This document shows positions 8,686 through 16,980 of a DNA stretch of 64,000 bases, piece by piece. The DNA is taken from positions 124,001-188,000 of the forward strand of contig JAEYHZ010000008.1 in NCBI GenBank assembly GCA_023409265.1, given 5' to 3'. The DNA is from Bacillota bacterium. GTDB lineage: Bacteria; Bacillota; Clostridia; Acetivibrionales; DSM-1351. Numbering within the stretch: position 1 is the first letter of the stretch; every line of letters starts with the position of its first letter. Both the position numbers and the translations under genes were made by a program. The notes beneath the pieces are model-generated. The model saw only the letters and a list, made by a program, of their open reading frames with translations, was not told where the DNA came from and did not search any database.

Positions 8686-8711
8686 ACGTTGGTTCGTGCC
8701 AACGTTTTTTA
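8686..8711 (+). terminator. riboswitch-controlled terminator before dapA
   Basis: ACGTTGG (8686-8692) pairs with CCAACGT (8699-8705), followed by a run of T. It sits 40 bases after the lysine aptamer and about 130 bases before dapA, as expected for an expression platform acting by attenuation. Confidence 0.92.
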
Positions 8712-8841
8712 ATTATATAAAGAAGTAATCGTTAAATGCGGAGCAAAATTTGTGCTTAAGATAATGTCTTCGTGTTTCCAAAATACACTTGTGTTTTTAT
8801 TACTATAAACGCGTGCAGGGCGCGCAGATGGAGGTTATGTT

Positions 8842-9723
8842 ATGAGAAAACCCATTTTTACAGGATCAGGTGTTGCAATTGTCACCCCATTTACAAATGA
8901 AGGTACTGACTACAATAAACTTGCTGAATTAATTGAGTTTCAAATTAAAGAAGGAACTGACGCAATTATCGTAGCAGGCACCACCGGTGAAGCATCAACA
9001 ATGTATGATGAGGAGCATAAGTCAGCAATAAAATTTACTGTTGATAAAGTAAACGGCAGAGTTCCTGTTATTGCGGGTACCGGCAGCAATCACACCGTAC
9101 ACGCCATTGAATTAAGCAAGTATGCCGAAGAGGTTGGAGCAGATGCAATTCTTACTGTTACCCCCTACTACAATAAAACCACACAGAAGGGTTTATATGA
9201 GCATTTCAGGCTTATTGCCGAAAGCATTAAGATTCCGGCCGTACTCTACAATGTTCCCTCAAGAACAAACCTGAACATAGCCCCTGAAACTGTAAAGGCT
9301 TTGTCGGAAATTGAAAATATAGTTGCAATAAAAGAGTGCAACCTTTCTCAGGTAGGCGATGTTGTGAACCTGTGCGGAGACGATTTTACGGTGTATTCCG
9401 GTGAGGACGGAGCTATTGTTCCCTTTCTTTCCATGGGTGCAAAAGGAGTTATTTCTGTAATGGCAAACATTATTCCAAAAGATACTCACGATATGGTCGC
9501 AAAGTATCTTGCTGGAGATGTTGAAGGAAGCAGAACCCTCCAATTAAAGACGCTGGATCTTATTAAGGCGCTATTTATAGAAGTAAGTCCAATTCCCATA
9601 AAAGCTGCCATGAATCTTTTGGGGATGAATGTTGGAAGCTGCAGATTGCCTTTAGTTGACATATCGGACAAAAATTTAGAGGTGTTAAAGAATGAACTTA
9701 AAAAATATGGTTTAATTTCTTAA
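8842..9723 (+). CDS. dapA: 4-hydroxy-tetrahydrodipicolinate synthase
   Basis: DapA condenses pyruvate with aspartate semialdehyde, the first committed step to diaminopimelate and lysine (and to dipicolinate in spores). At 293 residues it is full length. The Schiff-base lysine is Lys164 (AIKECN); Tyr136 (LYNVPSRT) and the GTTGEAS motif (Thr47, Thr48) are present. A GGAGG ribosome site precedes the ATG. It is the first gene of dapA-dapB-ACT, behind a lysine riboswitch and terminator, so expression should fall when lysine is plentiful. Confidence 0.97.
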   Translation: MRKPIFTGSGVAIVTPFTNEGTDYNKLAELIEFQIKEGTDAIIVAGTTGEASTMYDEEHKSAIKFTVDKVNGRVPVIAGTGSNHTVHAIELSKYAEEVGADAILTVTPYYNKTTQKGLYEHFRLIAESIKIPAVLYNVPSRTNLNIAPETVKALSEIENIVAIKECNLSQVGDVVNLCGDDFTVYSGEDGAIVPFLSMGAKGVISVMANIIPKDTHDMVAKYLAGDVEGSRTLQLKTLDLIKALFIEVSPIPIKAAMNLLGMNVGSCRLPLVDISDKNLEVLKNELKKYGLIS

Positions 9724-9781
9724 TATAGTTATTTATTTTGCCGTAAGATTAATATACTTATTTTATAGATTAGGATGTGTA

Positions 9782-10552
9782 ATGCAAATGATTAATGTTT
9801 TGCTAAGTGGATGTAACGGAAAAATGGGTCAGGTAATAACCAGACTGGCTGAAAATTTTAATGGACTAAAGATAGCTGCAGGTTTTGATCTAAATAACAA
9901 TATAAATAACCCCTACCCTGTTTTCACCAGTCTGAAGGAATGCAGCGTCAAGGTAGATGTTATAATTGATTTCTCCCATCCAAAAGCTTTCAGCGGGTTG
10001 GTAGAATATGCACTGACTAATAAAATACCACTGGTTATGTGTACTACTGGTCTCTCAGCGGAGCAAACCAATACTTTAAAGAAAGAAGTATCCAAACATA
10101 TTCCGGTATTTTTCTCAGCAAATATGTCACTGGGTGTTAACCTGCTTATTGATCTTGTTAAAAAGGCTGCCAAGGTGCTTGAAGGGCAGTTTGATATTGA
10201 AATAGTTGAAAAGCATCACAATCAGAAAATTGATTCACCAAGCGGTACTGCTCTGGCAATCGCAGATGCTATTAACGAAACTCTGGAAGAAAAGTGTGAA
10301 TATATGTATGACAGACATTCCAGAAGAAAAAAACGCAGTAAACAGGAAATAGGAATACATGCAGTACGCGGTGGTACAATAGTTGGAGATCACTCTGTAA
10401 TATTTGCAGGCAATGATGAAATCATTGAAATAAATCATACTGCAATGTCAAAAGAAATATTCGGCGTTGGAGCGTTAAAAGCTTCAATATTTCTCGCGGG
10501 AAAGAAGCCGGGACTATATTCAATGACAGAGCTCATTGCTGAAATAAATTAA
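9782..10552 (+). CDS. dapB: 4-hydroxy-tetrahydrodipicolinate reductase
   Basis: DapB reduces the DapA product with NAD(P)H. The Rossmann motif GCNGKMGQ (residues 10-17), the cofactor segment VMCTTGLS, and the active-site EKHHNQKIDSPSGTAL (catalytic His pair and substrate-binding Lys) are all present; 256 residues is normal. It follows dapA by 58 bases without a visible terminator. Two ATGs lie six bases apart; the first has the better spacing from AGGA. Confidence 0.97.
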   Translation: MQMINVLLSGCNGKMGQVITRLAENFNGLKIAAGFDLNNNINNPYPVFTSLKECSVKVDVIIDFSHPKAFSGLVEYALTNKIPLVMCTTGLSAEQTNTLKKEVSKHIPVFFSANMSLGVNLLIDLVKKAAKVLEGQFDIEIVEKHHNQKIDSPSGTALAIADAINETLEEKCEYMYDRHSRRKKRSKQEIGIHAVRGGTIVGDHSVIFAGNDEIIEINHTAMSKEIFGVGALKASIFLAGKKPGLYSMTELIAEIN

Positions 10553-10578
10553 TTATTATTACTTAGGAGGGAATTCTT

Positions 10579-11049
10579 ATGTCCAACAATTCAGTTACAA
10601 GTATGAGTACCCTATACAATGTAGCACTGGTTACGGTGGATAATCTTCCAAATGATATGCTGATGATATCGGATATCTTCACTAAAATTGCTGAAGCCAA
10701 TATAAATATTGATATGATCAGTCAGTCCCCTCCGTATAAAGGAAGACTCAATATTTCTTTCAGTATTCCCACGGATAGTATTGCAAAGGTAATCGTACTT
10801 TTGAATACTTACAAGAGTTCTGTACCCAACCTCAGAGTAGGTATTGATTCAGACAGCACGAAGATCAGTGTGTTCGGTGAATCCATGAGGGAGATTCCGG
10901 GGGTGGCAGCACGTTTGTTCAGACTTCTGGCGGCAAATGAAATTGAAGTTAAACTGGTAACTACTTCAGAAGTAGATATTTCCTTCCTCATTTATGACGG
11001 GGACACCGGCAAGACCATTTCAGCTATAAGAGAAGAATTTGGTCTTTGA
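10579..11049 (+). CDS. stand-alone tandem ACT-domain protein of the dap operon
   Basis: A 156-residue protein built from two ACT-like units (about residues 11-80 and 85-154). Its sequence resembles the regulatory half of aspartokinases: ANINIDMISQSP in the first unit, and VFGESMREIPGVAARLFRLL with VTTSEVDISFLI in the second. There is no kinase domain. It is 26 bases after dapB with a strong AGGAGGG site, so it is probably co-transcribed under the lysine riboswitch. A role in sensing an aspartate-family amino acid, perhaps by binding LysC, is inferred. Confidence 0.8.
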   Translation: MSNNSVTSMSTLYNVALVTVDNLPNDMLMISDIFTKIAEANINIDMISQSPPYKGRLNISFSIPTDSIAKVIVLLNTYKSSVPNLRVGIDSDSTKISVFGESMREIPGVAARLFRLLAANEIEVKLVTTSEVDISFLIYDGDTGKTISAIREEFGL

Positions 11050-11108
11050 AAGTATTAAAATTTATCTTTTATTAATATGTTTCTCAAAATAAACTGTATT
11101 TTACGCAG

Positions 11109-11140
11109 AAAGCACTGTCTCCCTGAGGAAACAGTGCTTT
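11109..11140. terminator. terminator after the dap operon
   Basis: AGCACTGT (11111-11118) pairs with ACAGTGCT (11131-11138) around an inner TCC/GGA, followed by TTT and a further T run (11145-11152). It ends dapA-dapB-ACT and may also serve the converging yesL-like gene. Confidence 0.8.
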
Positions 11141-11231
11141 TACAGTTTTTTTACTTTGAAATTATTTATTAATGTCAATTATCAGGATATAAACGATTTT
11201 TTACTTTGTTTATATACTTGTCTCCAAAAAA

Positions 11232-12119
11232 TTACTCCTGACCGTCTTCCTTATAATCCTTCTTATAGAAGCTTTCGCCGCTATCATCATCTTCTGCTTC
11301 CTCAAGTTCTTCCAGCTCATTTGTTTCAGGCTCAGTAACAACATACTTCTTTATAATCGGGTTGACATAGAAGTTGTTCATCAGTCCGATAAAGCTGGGC
11401 AGCAGGAGTATATATAGAATGATACCTATTAAAATATTGTAGAATGCAGCATAGGCTATTACTACATTTAATACGAAAAACAGCAGATTCGGGAACAGTT
11501 TGAGTATGGAGAATATAAAAGCATTCTTGTAAATATCCTTAACACTCAGTTTAACTGTAACCAGCATGGGGTAAATGTACAAATGCATTATTGAAAAAAT
11601 AACCAGCGATAAAACAACAAATGAAGTAGCTGCAGTTGATATCAGACCGTTTTGACTCGTATAGAAATTAATGGCTATACCAAGTACATACATAACAACA
11701 ATGTCAATAGCAGTTATAGCCATACCCTGCTTAAAGTTCTTGATAAAGGTTTCCTTAAAGTCCCACCAGATAAACGAATGTTCTTCTCTTGAGTAATTTC
11801 TCAGTATATAGGTAAATCCTGCCTGAACAGGTCCCAATGTAATAACGGGTAAAAGAGTCATCAGCGCTGCTAAAAAGAACCTCAAATAAAAATCGCCTAT
11901 TCCGCCGTCGAACTGTAGCTTTTGCAAATATACCGAAGCTACTACAAAAGCAATCAGTAAGGCTGGAATATTAAACAAAGCAAACATCAGGTTAACTCTG
12001 AGCAGATGCCAGAATTTGCGCTTTAAAACCTCAAAAAATATAAAAAATCGTGGCTTTGGTGGTGCGTCTTTGTCCACTCCCGGGCCTGGTTTATTGTAAT
12101 TTATACTGAAAAACCCCAC
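11232..12119 (-). CDS. YesL-like (DUF624) membrane protein
   Basis: A protein of about 295 residues with six probable membrane helices. A conserved N-terminal segment (GFFSINYNKPGPGVDKDAP) and a strongly acidic C-terminal tail (about the last 35 residues, ELEELEEAEDDD) flank the membrane part. It fits the DUF624/YesL family, which has no firm function but is often near carbohydrate transporters. The longest frame starts at 12146, but a GGAGAG ribosome site lies inside it; the GTG at 12119 follows at 8 bases and begins exactly at the conserved GFFS segment. It converges on the dap operon. Confidence 0.82.
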   Translation of the reverse strand: MGFFSINYNKPGPGVDKDAPPKPRFFIFFEVLKRKFWHLLRVNLMFALFNIPALLIAFVVASVYLQKLQFDGGIGDFYLRFFLAALMTLLPVITLGPVQAGFTYILRNYSREEHSFIWWDFKETFIKNFKQGMAITAIDIVVMYVLGIAINFYTSQNGLISTAATSFVVLSLVIFSIMHLYIYPMLVTVKLSVKDIYKNAFIFSILKLFPNLLFFVLNVVIAYAAFYNILIGIILYILLLPSFIGLMNNFYVNPIIKKYVVTEPETNELEELEEAEDDDSGESFYKKDYKEDGQE

Positions 12120-12404
12120 GCTTAACTCTCTCCTTTTCTCCATCACTTTACAGTGAATTGTGTTTTTGAATTGCAGTGATCACCACAATTCAATATGATA
12201 ATATGTATTTTACCAATACTATCGGTTTACTTCAACACATTTTATTAAAATACTAAATTTGTTTACAAATTGTTAATTTGTCTCAGTACAGCTAGTTCCA
12301 ACCATTGCAGGTCAACTTCCAAACTGCTTTATGGGTCTTAAAATCAATTTTACATAACCTCAGGAATATTTTTAACTAAATTCGTATTTTTTATAAATAT
12401 TATA

Positions 12405-12433
12405 TTGACACACTCAGGATATCCTAGTATAAT
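12405..12433 (+). promoter_or_regulatory. consensus promoter of tRNA-Leu
   Basis: TTGACA (12405-12410), a 17-base spacer and TATAAT (12428-12433): a perfect sigma-A promoter. The tRNA leader then carries a hairpin, TGATGCG (12443-12449)/CGCATCA (12454-12460), 14 bases before the mature tRNA. Confidence 0.93.
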
Positions 12434-12473
12434 CATACTTGCTGATGCGGGAACGCATCAATATTTCTTAAAT

Positions 12474-12556
12474 GCGATCGTGGCGGAACTGGCAGACGCG
12501 CACGTTTGAGGGGCGTGTGGGAGACCGTATGGGTTCAAGTCCCATCGATCGCACCA
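12474..12556 (+). tRNA. tRNA-Leu (anticodon GAG)
   Basis: The acceptor stem pairs GCGATCG with CGATCGC. The anticodon loop TTGAGGG on a 5-bp stem gives anticodon GAG (reading CUC/CUU). A long variable arm (TGGGAGACCGTA), as in class II tRNAs, precedes the T arm TGGGTTCAAGTCCCA. The 3' CCA is encoded (12554-12556). It is an isolated single tRNA with its own promoter and terminator. Confidence 0.97.
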
Positions 12557-12559
12557 AAA

Positions 12560-12593
12560 AAAGTAATCAGTACAAAGTGCTGATTACTTTTTT
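12560..12593 (+). terminator. terminator after tRNA-Leu
   Basis: AGTAATCAG (12562-12570) pairs with CTGATTACT (12580-12588), followed by six T and preceded by an A run. Confidence 0.93.
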
Positions 12594-12607
12594 ATTGTAC
12601 ATATTTT

Positions 12608-12666
12608 GGGACTTGCACCCGAGAGGGCTATTATTAGACGCTGCGTCCAAGCACAAAACAAGTCCC
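12608..12666 (+). ncRNA. compact structured leader upstream of the acetate transporter
   Basis: GGGACTTG (12608-12615) pairs perfectly with CAAGTCCC (12659-12666). Inside are CCC-GAGA-GGG (12618-12627), a hairpin closed by a GNRA-type loop, and GACG-CTG-CGTC (12637-12647). Together they suggest a three-way junction ending about 50 bases before the transporter ATG. I do not recognise it as a known riboswitch class. Confidence 0.45.
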
Positions 12667-12716
12667 GGCAATCGCAATAAGTACTTGATTTTATTTCATT
12701 TGGAGGAAATTTATTA

Positions 12717-13331
12717 ATGGATCAGAAATCGCAGGAAATTAAAACTATCATTGCAGACCCTTCTGCACTCGGTCTTTTCGGACTGGCTATGGTAACTCTT
12801 GTTGCCTCCTCACAAAAACTGGGATGGACAGACGGGCTTTCAATGGTTATACCATGGGCTCTGTTTTTAGGAGGCTTTGCACAGTTGTTCGCCTGTATCG
12901 GTGATGCCAAGCGCAATAACGTCTTTGGTACAACTGCCTTTGGAGGATATGCACTATTCTGGTTTGGAGTTGCCTTTTCCTGGCTTGTAAAGCTTGGCTT
13001 TTTCGGAGAAAAACTTACAGCTGCTGCAGACGGAAAGCAACTGGGGTTTGCATTTATTGGATATTTGATTTTCACTTTTTTTATGACAGTATTGGCAACA
13101 GAAACCAACAAAGTACTTTTCTTTATATTTGTTTTGATTGATTTTCTGTTTATAGGTCTGTCATTGAGTACCTTTGGCATAGCCGAGGAAGTTACACATA
13201 AAATTGCCGCCTGGTCAGAGCTTGCAATAGCTTTGCTGTCCTTTTACGGATCAGCCGCTTCTGTTTTTAACGGCCATCTTGGAAAAGTGTTTTTACCTGT
13301 TGGTAAGCCTTTTGGAATACTTCGCAAATAA
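12717..13331 (+). CDS. satP: acetate uptake transporter, GPR1/FUN34/YaaH family
   Basis: A 204-residue protein with six predicted membrane helices. The family motif (NPAPLGL in SatP) appears here as DPSALGLFGL at residues 16-25, and FGGYALFWFGVAFSW is the conserved third-helix region. Members move acetate/succinate with protons. In a fermentative clostridium it may release or recapture acetate. A GGAGG site precedes the ATG; the gene ends in a terminator and appears monocistronic. Direction of transport cannot be told from sequence. Confidence 0.9.
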   Translation: MDQKSQEIKTIIADPSALGLFGLAMVTLVASSQKLGWTDGLSMVIPWALFLGGFAQLFACIGDAKRNNVFGTTAFGGYALFWFGVAFSWLVKLGFFGEKLTAAADGKQLGFAFIGYLIFTFFMTVLATETNKVLFFIFVLIDFLFIGLSLSTFGIAEEVTHKIAAWSELAIALLSFYGSAASVFNGHLGKVFLPVGKPFGILRK

Positions 13332-13350
13332 AATTAAAATGTTCAATAAG

Positions 13351-13380
13351 AACTACTGGATTTTTATCCGGTAGTTTTTT
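13351..13380 (+). terminator. terminator after the acetate transporter
   Basis: AACTACTGGAT (13351-13361) pairs with ATCCGGTAGTT (13365-13375, one G-T pair), followed by a T run to 13380. Confidence 0.92.
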
Positions 13381-13389
13381 GTTATATTA

Positions 13390-13418
13390 TTGATGTATAT
13401 CAAAAGTTTCATTATAAT
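13390..13418 (+). promoter_or_regulatory. promoter of the PHP-domain gene
   Basis: TTGATG (13390-13395), 17 bases, then TATAAT (13413-13418), about 60 bases before the start codon. Confidence 0.65.
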
Positions 13419-13479
13419 ATTCAAAACGGAACTTAACAGCGCGTTTTTAAAAGTACTAATGCATATTTGGAGGTAAACG

Positions 13480-14148
13480 ATGTTCAAATACGATACACAT
13501 GTACACACCAGTGAAACCAGCAGATGCGGCAAGGTGTCAGCTGAAGAAGTTGTCAGACTCTACAAGCATGCAGGATATGATGGAATTTTTATCACAGATC
13601 ACTTTTGCAATTCATATTTTGACTCTCTTACCGCCGGACCCTGGTCCTCAAAGGTAGATCAATATCTTGCAGGCTACAGAAGAGCGGTTGAGGTCGGCCA
13701 AAAAGCCGGTTTAAAAGTATTTCTGAGTATGGAAATCCTGTTTGACGAAAACTTTAACGATTATCTTATTTATGGCTTTGAAGAAAGTTTCCTATATGAT
13801 AATGCAGGACTATGCAATCTGGGGTTAAAAGGTTTTAAAGACTTTATAAAGGGTTCGGAAATAAAGGTAATCCAGGCTCATCCATTCAGGAAATACATCT
13901 CTCCTGTTGATCCCAAGCTGCTTGATGGGGTGGAAGTTTACAACGGCAATCCAAGGCATGATTCTCAAAACCACCTGGCTTTACAGCTTGCCAAAAGGAA
14001 CAATTTGAAGCAGCTATCCGGCTCGGATTTTCACCAGACCGAAGATCTTGCCAGGGGAGGAATAGAAACTCAATATCCCCTCAGAAGTGAAACTGAATTT
14101 GTAAAACTTTTAAATACCGATTCCTATAGGCTGATAATTGGAGCTTAA
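13480..14148 (+). CDS. PHP-domain phosphoesterase
   Basis: A 222-residue single-domain PHP protein. The N-terminal metal motif DTHVHTSETSRCG, the ITDHFC motif, the later QAHPFR and C-terminal SGSDFHQ supply the metal ligands expected in the PHP fold. Such small PHP proteins hydrolyse phosphomonoesters or nucleotides, but the substrate here is unknown. It resembles the YciV/histidinol-phosphatase-like group rather than DNA polymerase PHP. Its own promoter lies upstream, and a long hairpin follows. Confidence 0.85.
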   Translation: MFKYDTHVHTSETSRCGKVSAEEVVRLYKHAGYDGIFITDHFCNSYFDSLTAGPWSSKVDQYLAGYRRAVEVGQKAGLKVFLSMEILFDENFNDYLIYGFEESFLYDNAGLCNLGLKGFKDFIKGSEIKVIQAHPFRKYISPVDPKLLDGVEVYNGNPRHDSQNHLALQLAKRNNLKQLSGSDFHQTEDLARGGIETQYPLRSETEFVKLLNTDSYRLIIGA

Positions 14149-14157
14149 TAAGGAATG

Positions 14158-14221
14158 GTCCTTTCTTTTGAATTCCAAACCTGAAAAATCCGGTTTCCTT
14201 ATTCAAAAGAAGGACTTTTTA
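14158..14221. terminator. long bidirectional hairpin terminator
   Basis: GTCCTTTCTTTTGAAT pairs with ATTCAAAAGAAGGAC across an inner stem-loop (AACC/GGTT), with TTTTT at the 3' end. It lies between the convergent PHP gene and the following minus-strand gene. Confidence 0.8.
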
Positions 14222-14222
14222 T

Positions 14223-14654
14223 TCAATGCAGATATTTTTTACATTCCTCGATATTTCTTTGCTCAAATACTAAAAGCTTATTGGCCAGGTCAAGGATTTC
14301 CTTTTCGGCGCCGGGGTATTCCTTAAGCTTTTTTGTTATATCAATGATTCCCATCGTACTTCCCTGAATGAGCATTTCAGATATATGTGATGGTGATCTA
14401 TCCGTTAAGGTCTTCCAATTTATCATGATATAAGATGAAATCTGCGAATAGGAACTCAAATCTTTGGGCTCTTTGTTGCGTTCTTTTAGCTTTTCATTTG
14501 TAATTTCGTTGATTTTTTTATACTCATTATACTGAGATTGTAAAGTTTTTTCGAATTGTTCATTAGTATTAATCTCAATCAAATGCTCTATTGTTCCAAT
14601 TCCCATCTCAGAATTCTGATGTATATAGTTTAATAATTCCACATTTCCGTCCAT
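14223..14654 (-). CDS. conserved helical protein of unknown function
   Basis: A 143-residue, nearly all-helical, soluble protein. Four amphipathic helices can be drawn at about 3-29, 31-59, 68-98 and 100-142, which suggests a ferritin-like four-helix bundle. The most distinctive stretch is SPSHISEMLIQGSTMGIID. No metal-binding ExxH pair is evident, so a ferritin-type iron site is unlikely. GGAGG lies 7 bases before the ATG. I cannot name a function; structural similarity to small spore-coat or DUF2383-like bundles is only a suggestion. Confidence 0.8.
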   Translation of the reverse strand: MDGNVELLNYIHQNSEMGIGTIEHLIEINTNEQFEKTLQSQYNEYKKINEITNEKLKERNKEPKDLSSYSQISSYIMINWKTLTDRSPSHISEMLIQGSTMGIIDITKKLKEYPGAEKEILDLANKLLVFEQRNIEECKKYLH

Positions 14655-14735
14655 ATAAGCACCTCCATGTATTATTATGCTCTAAATGAAGGTTTTTATT
14701 TGAGAAAATCTTTATTGAATTACTCTTTTTGATAA

Positions 14736-14918
14736 TTAAATTTGTTTCCTTACAGTTTTATATTCATCATTAAATTGAAAATATGGACAATTTGTAAAGG
14801 TATTTCTGAGAAAACTGCTCATTTCATCTTCATCCAGATTTACCTGACATTCGTAGCAATTGTATTCTTCATCATAAATATAGTTTATACAGCATTCACA
14901 ATTAGTTTTACCTCTCAT
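14736..14918 (-). CDS. small cysteine-rich protein (DUF6472-like)
   Basis: A 60-residue protein with six cysteines arranged CxCC (residues 7-10), CxxC (21-24) and a single Cys at 44, consistent with a small metal-binding domain. It looks like the DUF6472 family of clostridia. The longest frame begins at 14999, but that would read through the terminator hairpin at 14980-15024. The ATG at 14918 removes the overlap and starts at the conserved part (MRGKTNCECC). The function is unknown. Confidence 0.75.
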   Translation of the reverse strand: MRGKTNCECCINYIYDEEYNCYECQVNLDEDEMSSFLRNTFTNCPYFQFNDEYKTVRKQI

Positions 14919-14979
14919 TTTTGTTACCTGTTCTCCTTCGGTCAAAATAAATCTGCTCAACGCTTTGTGTATAAAATAA

Positions 14980-15024
14980 ATACTCTTCCATGTTACCATT
15001 TTATTTGGTAAAACAGAAGAGTAT
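14980..15024 (-). terminator. terminator of the tgl operon
   Basis: ATACTCTTC (14980-14988) pairs with GAAGAGTAT (15016-15024), with an inner TTACC/GGTAA stem. On the minus strand it is followed by TTTATTTTAT, 27 bases beyond the tgl stop. Confidence 0.85.
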
Positions 15025-15050
15025 CAGTGGGCTATAAAGTTCATTTTTTA

Positions 15051-15851
15051 TTAGTTATTGTAGTTACTGGAGTAATGGTTATTATCAAAACGTGGTGAAA
15101 AACCATAATATTTGCTTGCCAGATATTTAAAATTAGGTCTCTTTACTGATGGCAACAAGTAGGCCGAAACCTGCGATCCCTTTTTCCGCTTTTTATTTAA
15201 AGCCTCAATAATTCTGTCACCCGTTGTTATTCCTACGCCATGACCGTAATAAAGACCGTTATCCAGTAAAAAAGCATTTTCACCCTGCCACTCAGGATTC
15301 ATGGGATCTACGTCAGGATTTCTGAAATACCTGCAGTCACCTGGCAGGTAATCAGGCACTCTCATATAATCAACTATTCCCAGATCGTAATCCAGGTGCT
15401 GCCAGTTCATTAGATATATATTGGGAAATAACCTGTTAAACAGCGGTTCCGGCAAAATATCTACCAGCGCCTTGTAATACACTATTACCATTGCAGTTGA
15501 ACATTCGGTACCATATCTTGAGCTATGTATATAGATATCCTTTATGGCATCAGAGGGTTTTACCCCGTTACGAAGGCTAAAACCTCCCTCACCGGTTCTG
15601 ATCCAGTAATCGGGATTACATTTTGACTTCCTGAATACCCTGAATTCCATACGACTTCTACTCAGATCCTTCGATGCATTAACAAGACTTTTTCTTAGGT
15701 TGAGCTCAAAATTAAGCTGGTTTTGAGAATCATAGCTGTAAACTGTCCCGCTTGCTGCCAATATGTTAACTATCTTTCTTTCAACACTGTTAGGAGCATA
15801 CTGATTAGAAATAGTATTGGGATCTATTATTGTTCCATTAATTCTTATCAT
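15051..15851 (-). CDS. tgl: spore-coat protein-glutamine gamma-glutamyltransferase
   Basis: A 266-residue homologue of Bacillus subtilis Tgl, which cross-links spore coat proteins through glutamine-lysine isopeptide bonds late in sporulation. Catalytic Cys117 (GTECSTAMVIVYY), Glu191 (EWQGENAFLL) and His204 (YYGHGVGI) align with Cys116, Glu187 and His200 of the Bacillus enzyme. GDCRYFRNPDVDP is another shared stretch. It overlaps the upstream gene by four bases (ATGA), so the two are translationally coupled. Confidence 0.94.
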   Translation of the reverse strand: MIRINGTIIDPNTISNQYAPNSVERKIVNILAASGTVYSYDSQNQLNFELNLRKSLVNASKDLSRSRMEFRVFRKSKCNPDYWIRTGEGGFSLRNGVKPSDAIKDIYIHSSRYGTECSTAMVIVYYKALVDILPEPLFNRLFPNIYLMNWQHLDYDLGIVDYMRVPDYLPGDCRYFRNPDVDPMNPEWQGENAFLLDNGLYYGHGVGITTGDRIIEALNKKRKKGSQVSAYLLPSVKRPNFKYLASKYYGFSPRFDNNHYSSNYNN

Positions 15852-16903
15852 TGCTCTCCCCCCATTACCCTTCTGGCAATCTCAAGCTGCTTTTCAATCG
15901 GACTCTGAAGCCACCTGCTCCATCTGCTTTTGTTGGTACGGTACATCATATCTGAATAGTTGGCAAGCAGCAGTTTTGAATCCTCATCGATATCTTTGAA
16001 GTTATCCAGATATGAAAGCTCTTCTTTCCTTAGTGACCTGGTTTGATCTGACAGAACAAGACTGGCAGGTTTCTGCAAGTACTTTGCTTCCAGCGAAACA
16101 GCGTATCTGGAGGGATTTGTTGTCTGCTGGTTGGTGACACCCGTATAATATAGGAAATCATGGTTTTGGTTAACCCACCTTATACAGCATTGGTACTGTT
16201 TCAGAGGGTCCTCCTCACTATTCATACAAGGTATAAAATTCAGAAATTTTCGCGCCAGCTCGATATCTTTTGGATTCGAAGAACGCAATCGATTAACCAC
16301 CATATTAATATTTTGAGGGGTTATTGTTTCAAAAAAGGCCCATACCAGATCGTAAATATATGCTCCTTTTCTGTATCTGTTAAAAATCAATTCATCTATG
16401 ATTTTTAAACAGCTATTGTCATTGTAAACCCTGCTAAGTATTATGGCAGCGGTATCAAGTACCTCATCGTATTCATCGCTTAAACCGTCCTCCGAGTAAC
16501 CCGTTTCCAGAATCCACCTGATTGTCGAATAGTTTGCCTGAGTATATTCAGATAACAGTCTGGCAGAATCCAGACTCTCTTCTGCCGCAAGCTGATTTAT
16601 CAACTTGAGGGCATATTTGTTGCGAAGACTTAAGCGGTCGGTAATTCTCGACCTGTTTATTTCATGTTGAAGTATAAAAAGAGAAGGAAATTGTAAATTT
16701 TTGTTATTTATAGACTTTACAGCCTCTTCAACATTATTGTTTACCAGATCATTAAAAATAGTTGTTAACTGATCACTACCGTAAAAGACCCTGATTTCAT
16801 CAAATAATCCTGTACTCATACAATACTTTCCCCATTCCATAATATCGTATGTAATCATTATATGTTTACATTCAGATAAGTTGACAAATTTGAGGTTGTC
16901 CAA
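15848..16903 (-). CDS. unknown protein coupled to tgl, probably sporulation
   Basis: A 351-residue soluble protein with no motif I recognise. Secondary structure looks almost wholly helical from about residue 45 to 230, with pairs of helices reminiscent of HEAT/TPR-like repeats. A WxxW-rich end (KSRWSRWLQSP) closes the protein. It overlaps tgl by four bases, so a role at the spore coat, perhaps delivering or positioning Tgl, is inferred. The 16903 start is a TTG without a clear ribosome site; ATGs at 16858 or 16819 are alternatives. Confidence 0.7.
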   Translation of the reverse strand: MDNLKFVNLSECKHIMITYDIMEWGKYCMSTGLFDEIRVFYGSDQLTTIFNDLVNNNVEEAVKSINNKNLQFPSLFILQHEINRSRITDRLSLRNKYALKLINQLAAEESLDSARLLSEYTQANYSTIRWILETGYSEDGLSDEYDEVLDTAAIILSRVYNDNSCLKIIDELIFNRYRKGAYIYDLVWAFFETITPQNINMVVNRLRSSNPKDIELARKFLNFIPCMNSEEDPLKQYQCCIRWVNQNHDFLYYTGVTNQQTTNPSRYAVSLEAKYLQKPASLVLSDQTRSLRKEELSYLDNFKDIDEDSKLLLANYSDMMYRTNKSRWSRWLQSPIEKQLEIARRVMGGEQ

Positions 16904-16980
16904 TATAACAATTGTATTGTATTATTCAAGATGGCTTTTATGTATTGCAACTGAATCAGGTATTTACTGTAACATAAGCT

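Noticed and set aside
14138..14326. 62-codon plus-strand frame after the PHP gene
   Set aside because: It runs through the long hairpin terminator at 14158-14221 and into the antisense of the next gene; no family-like sequence.
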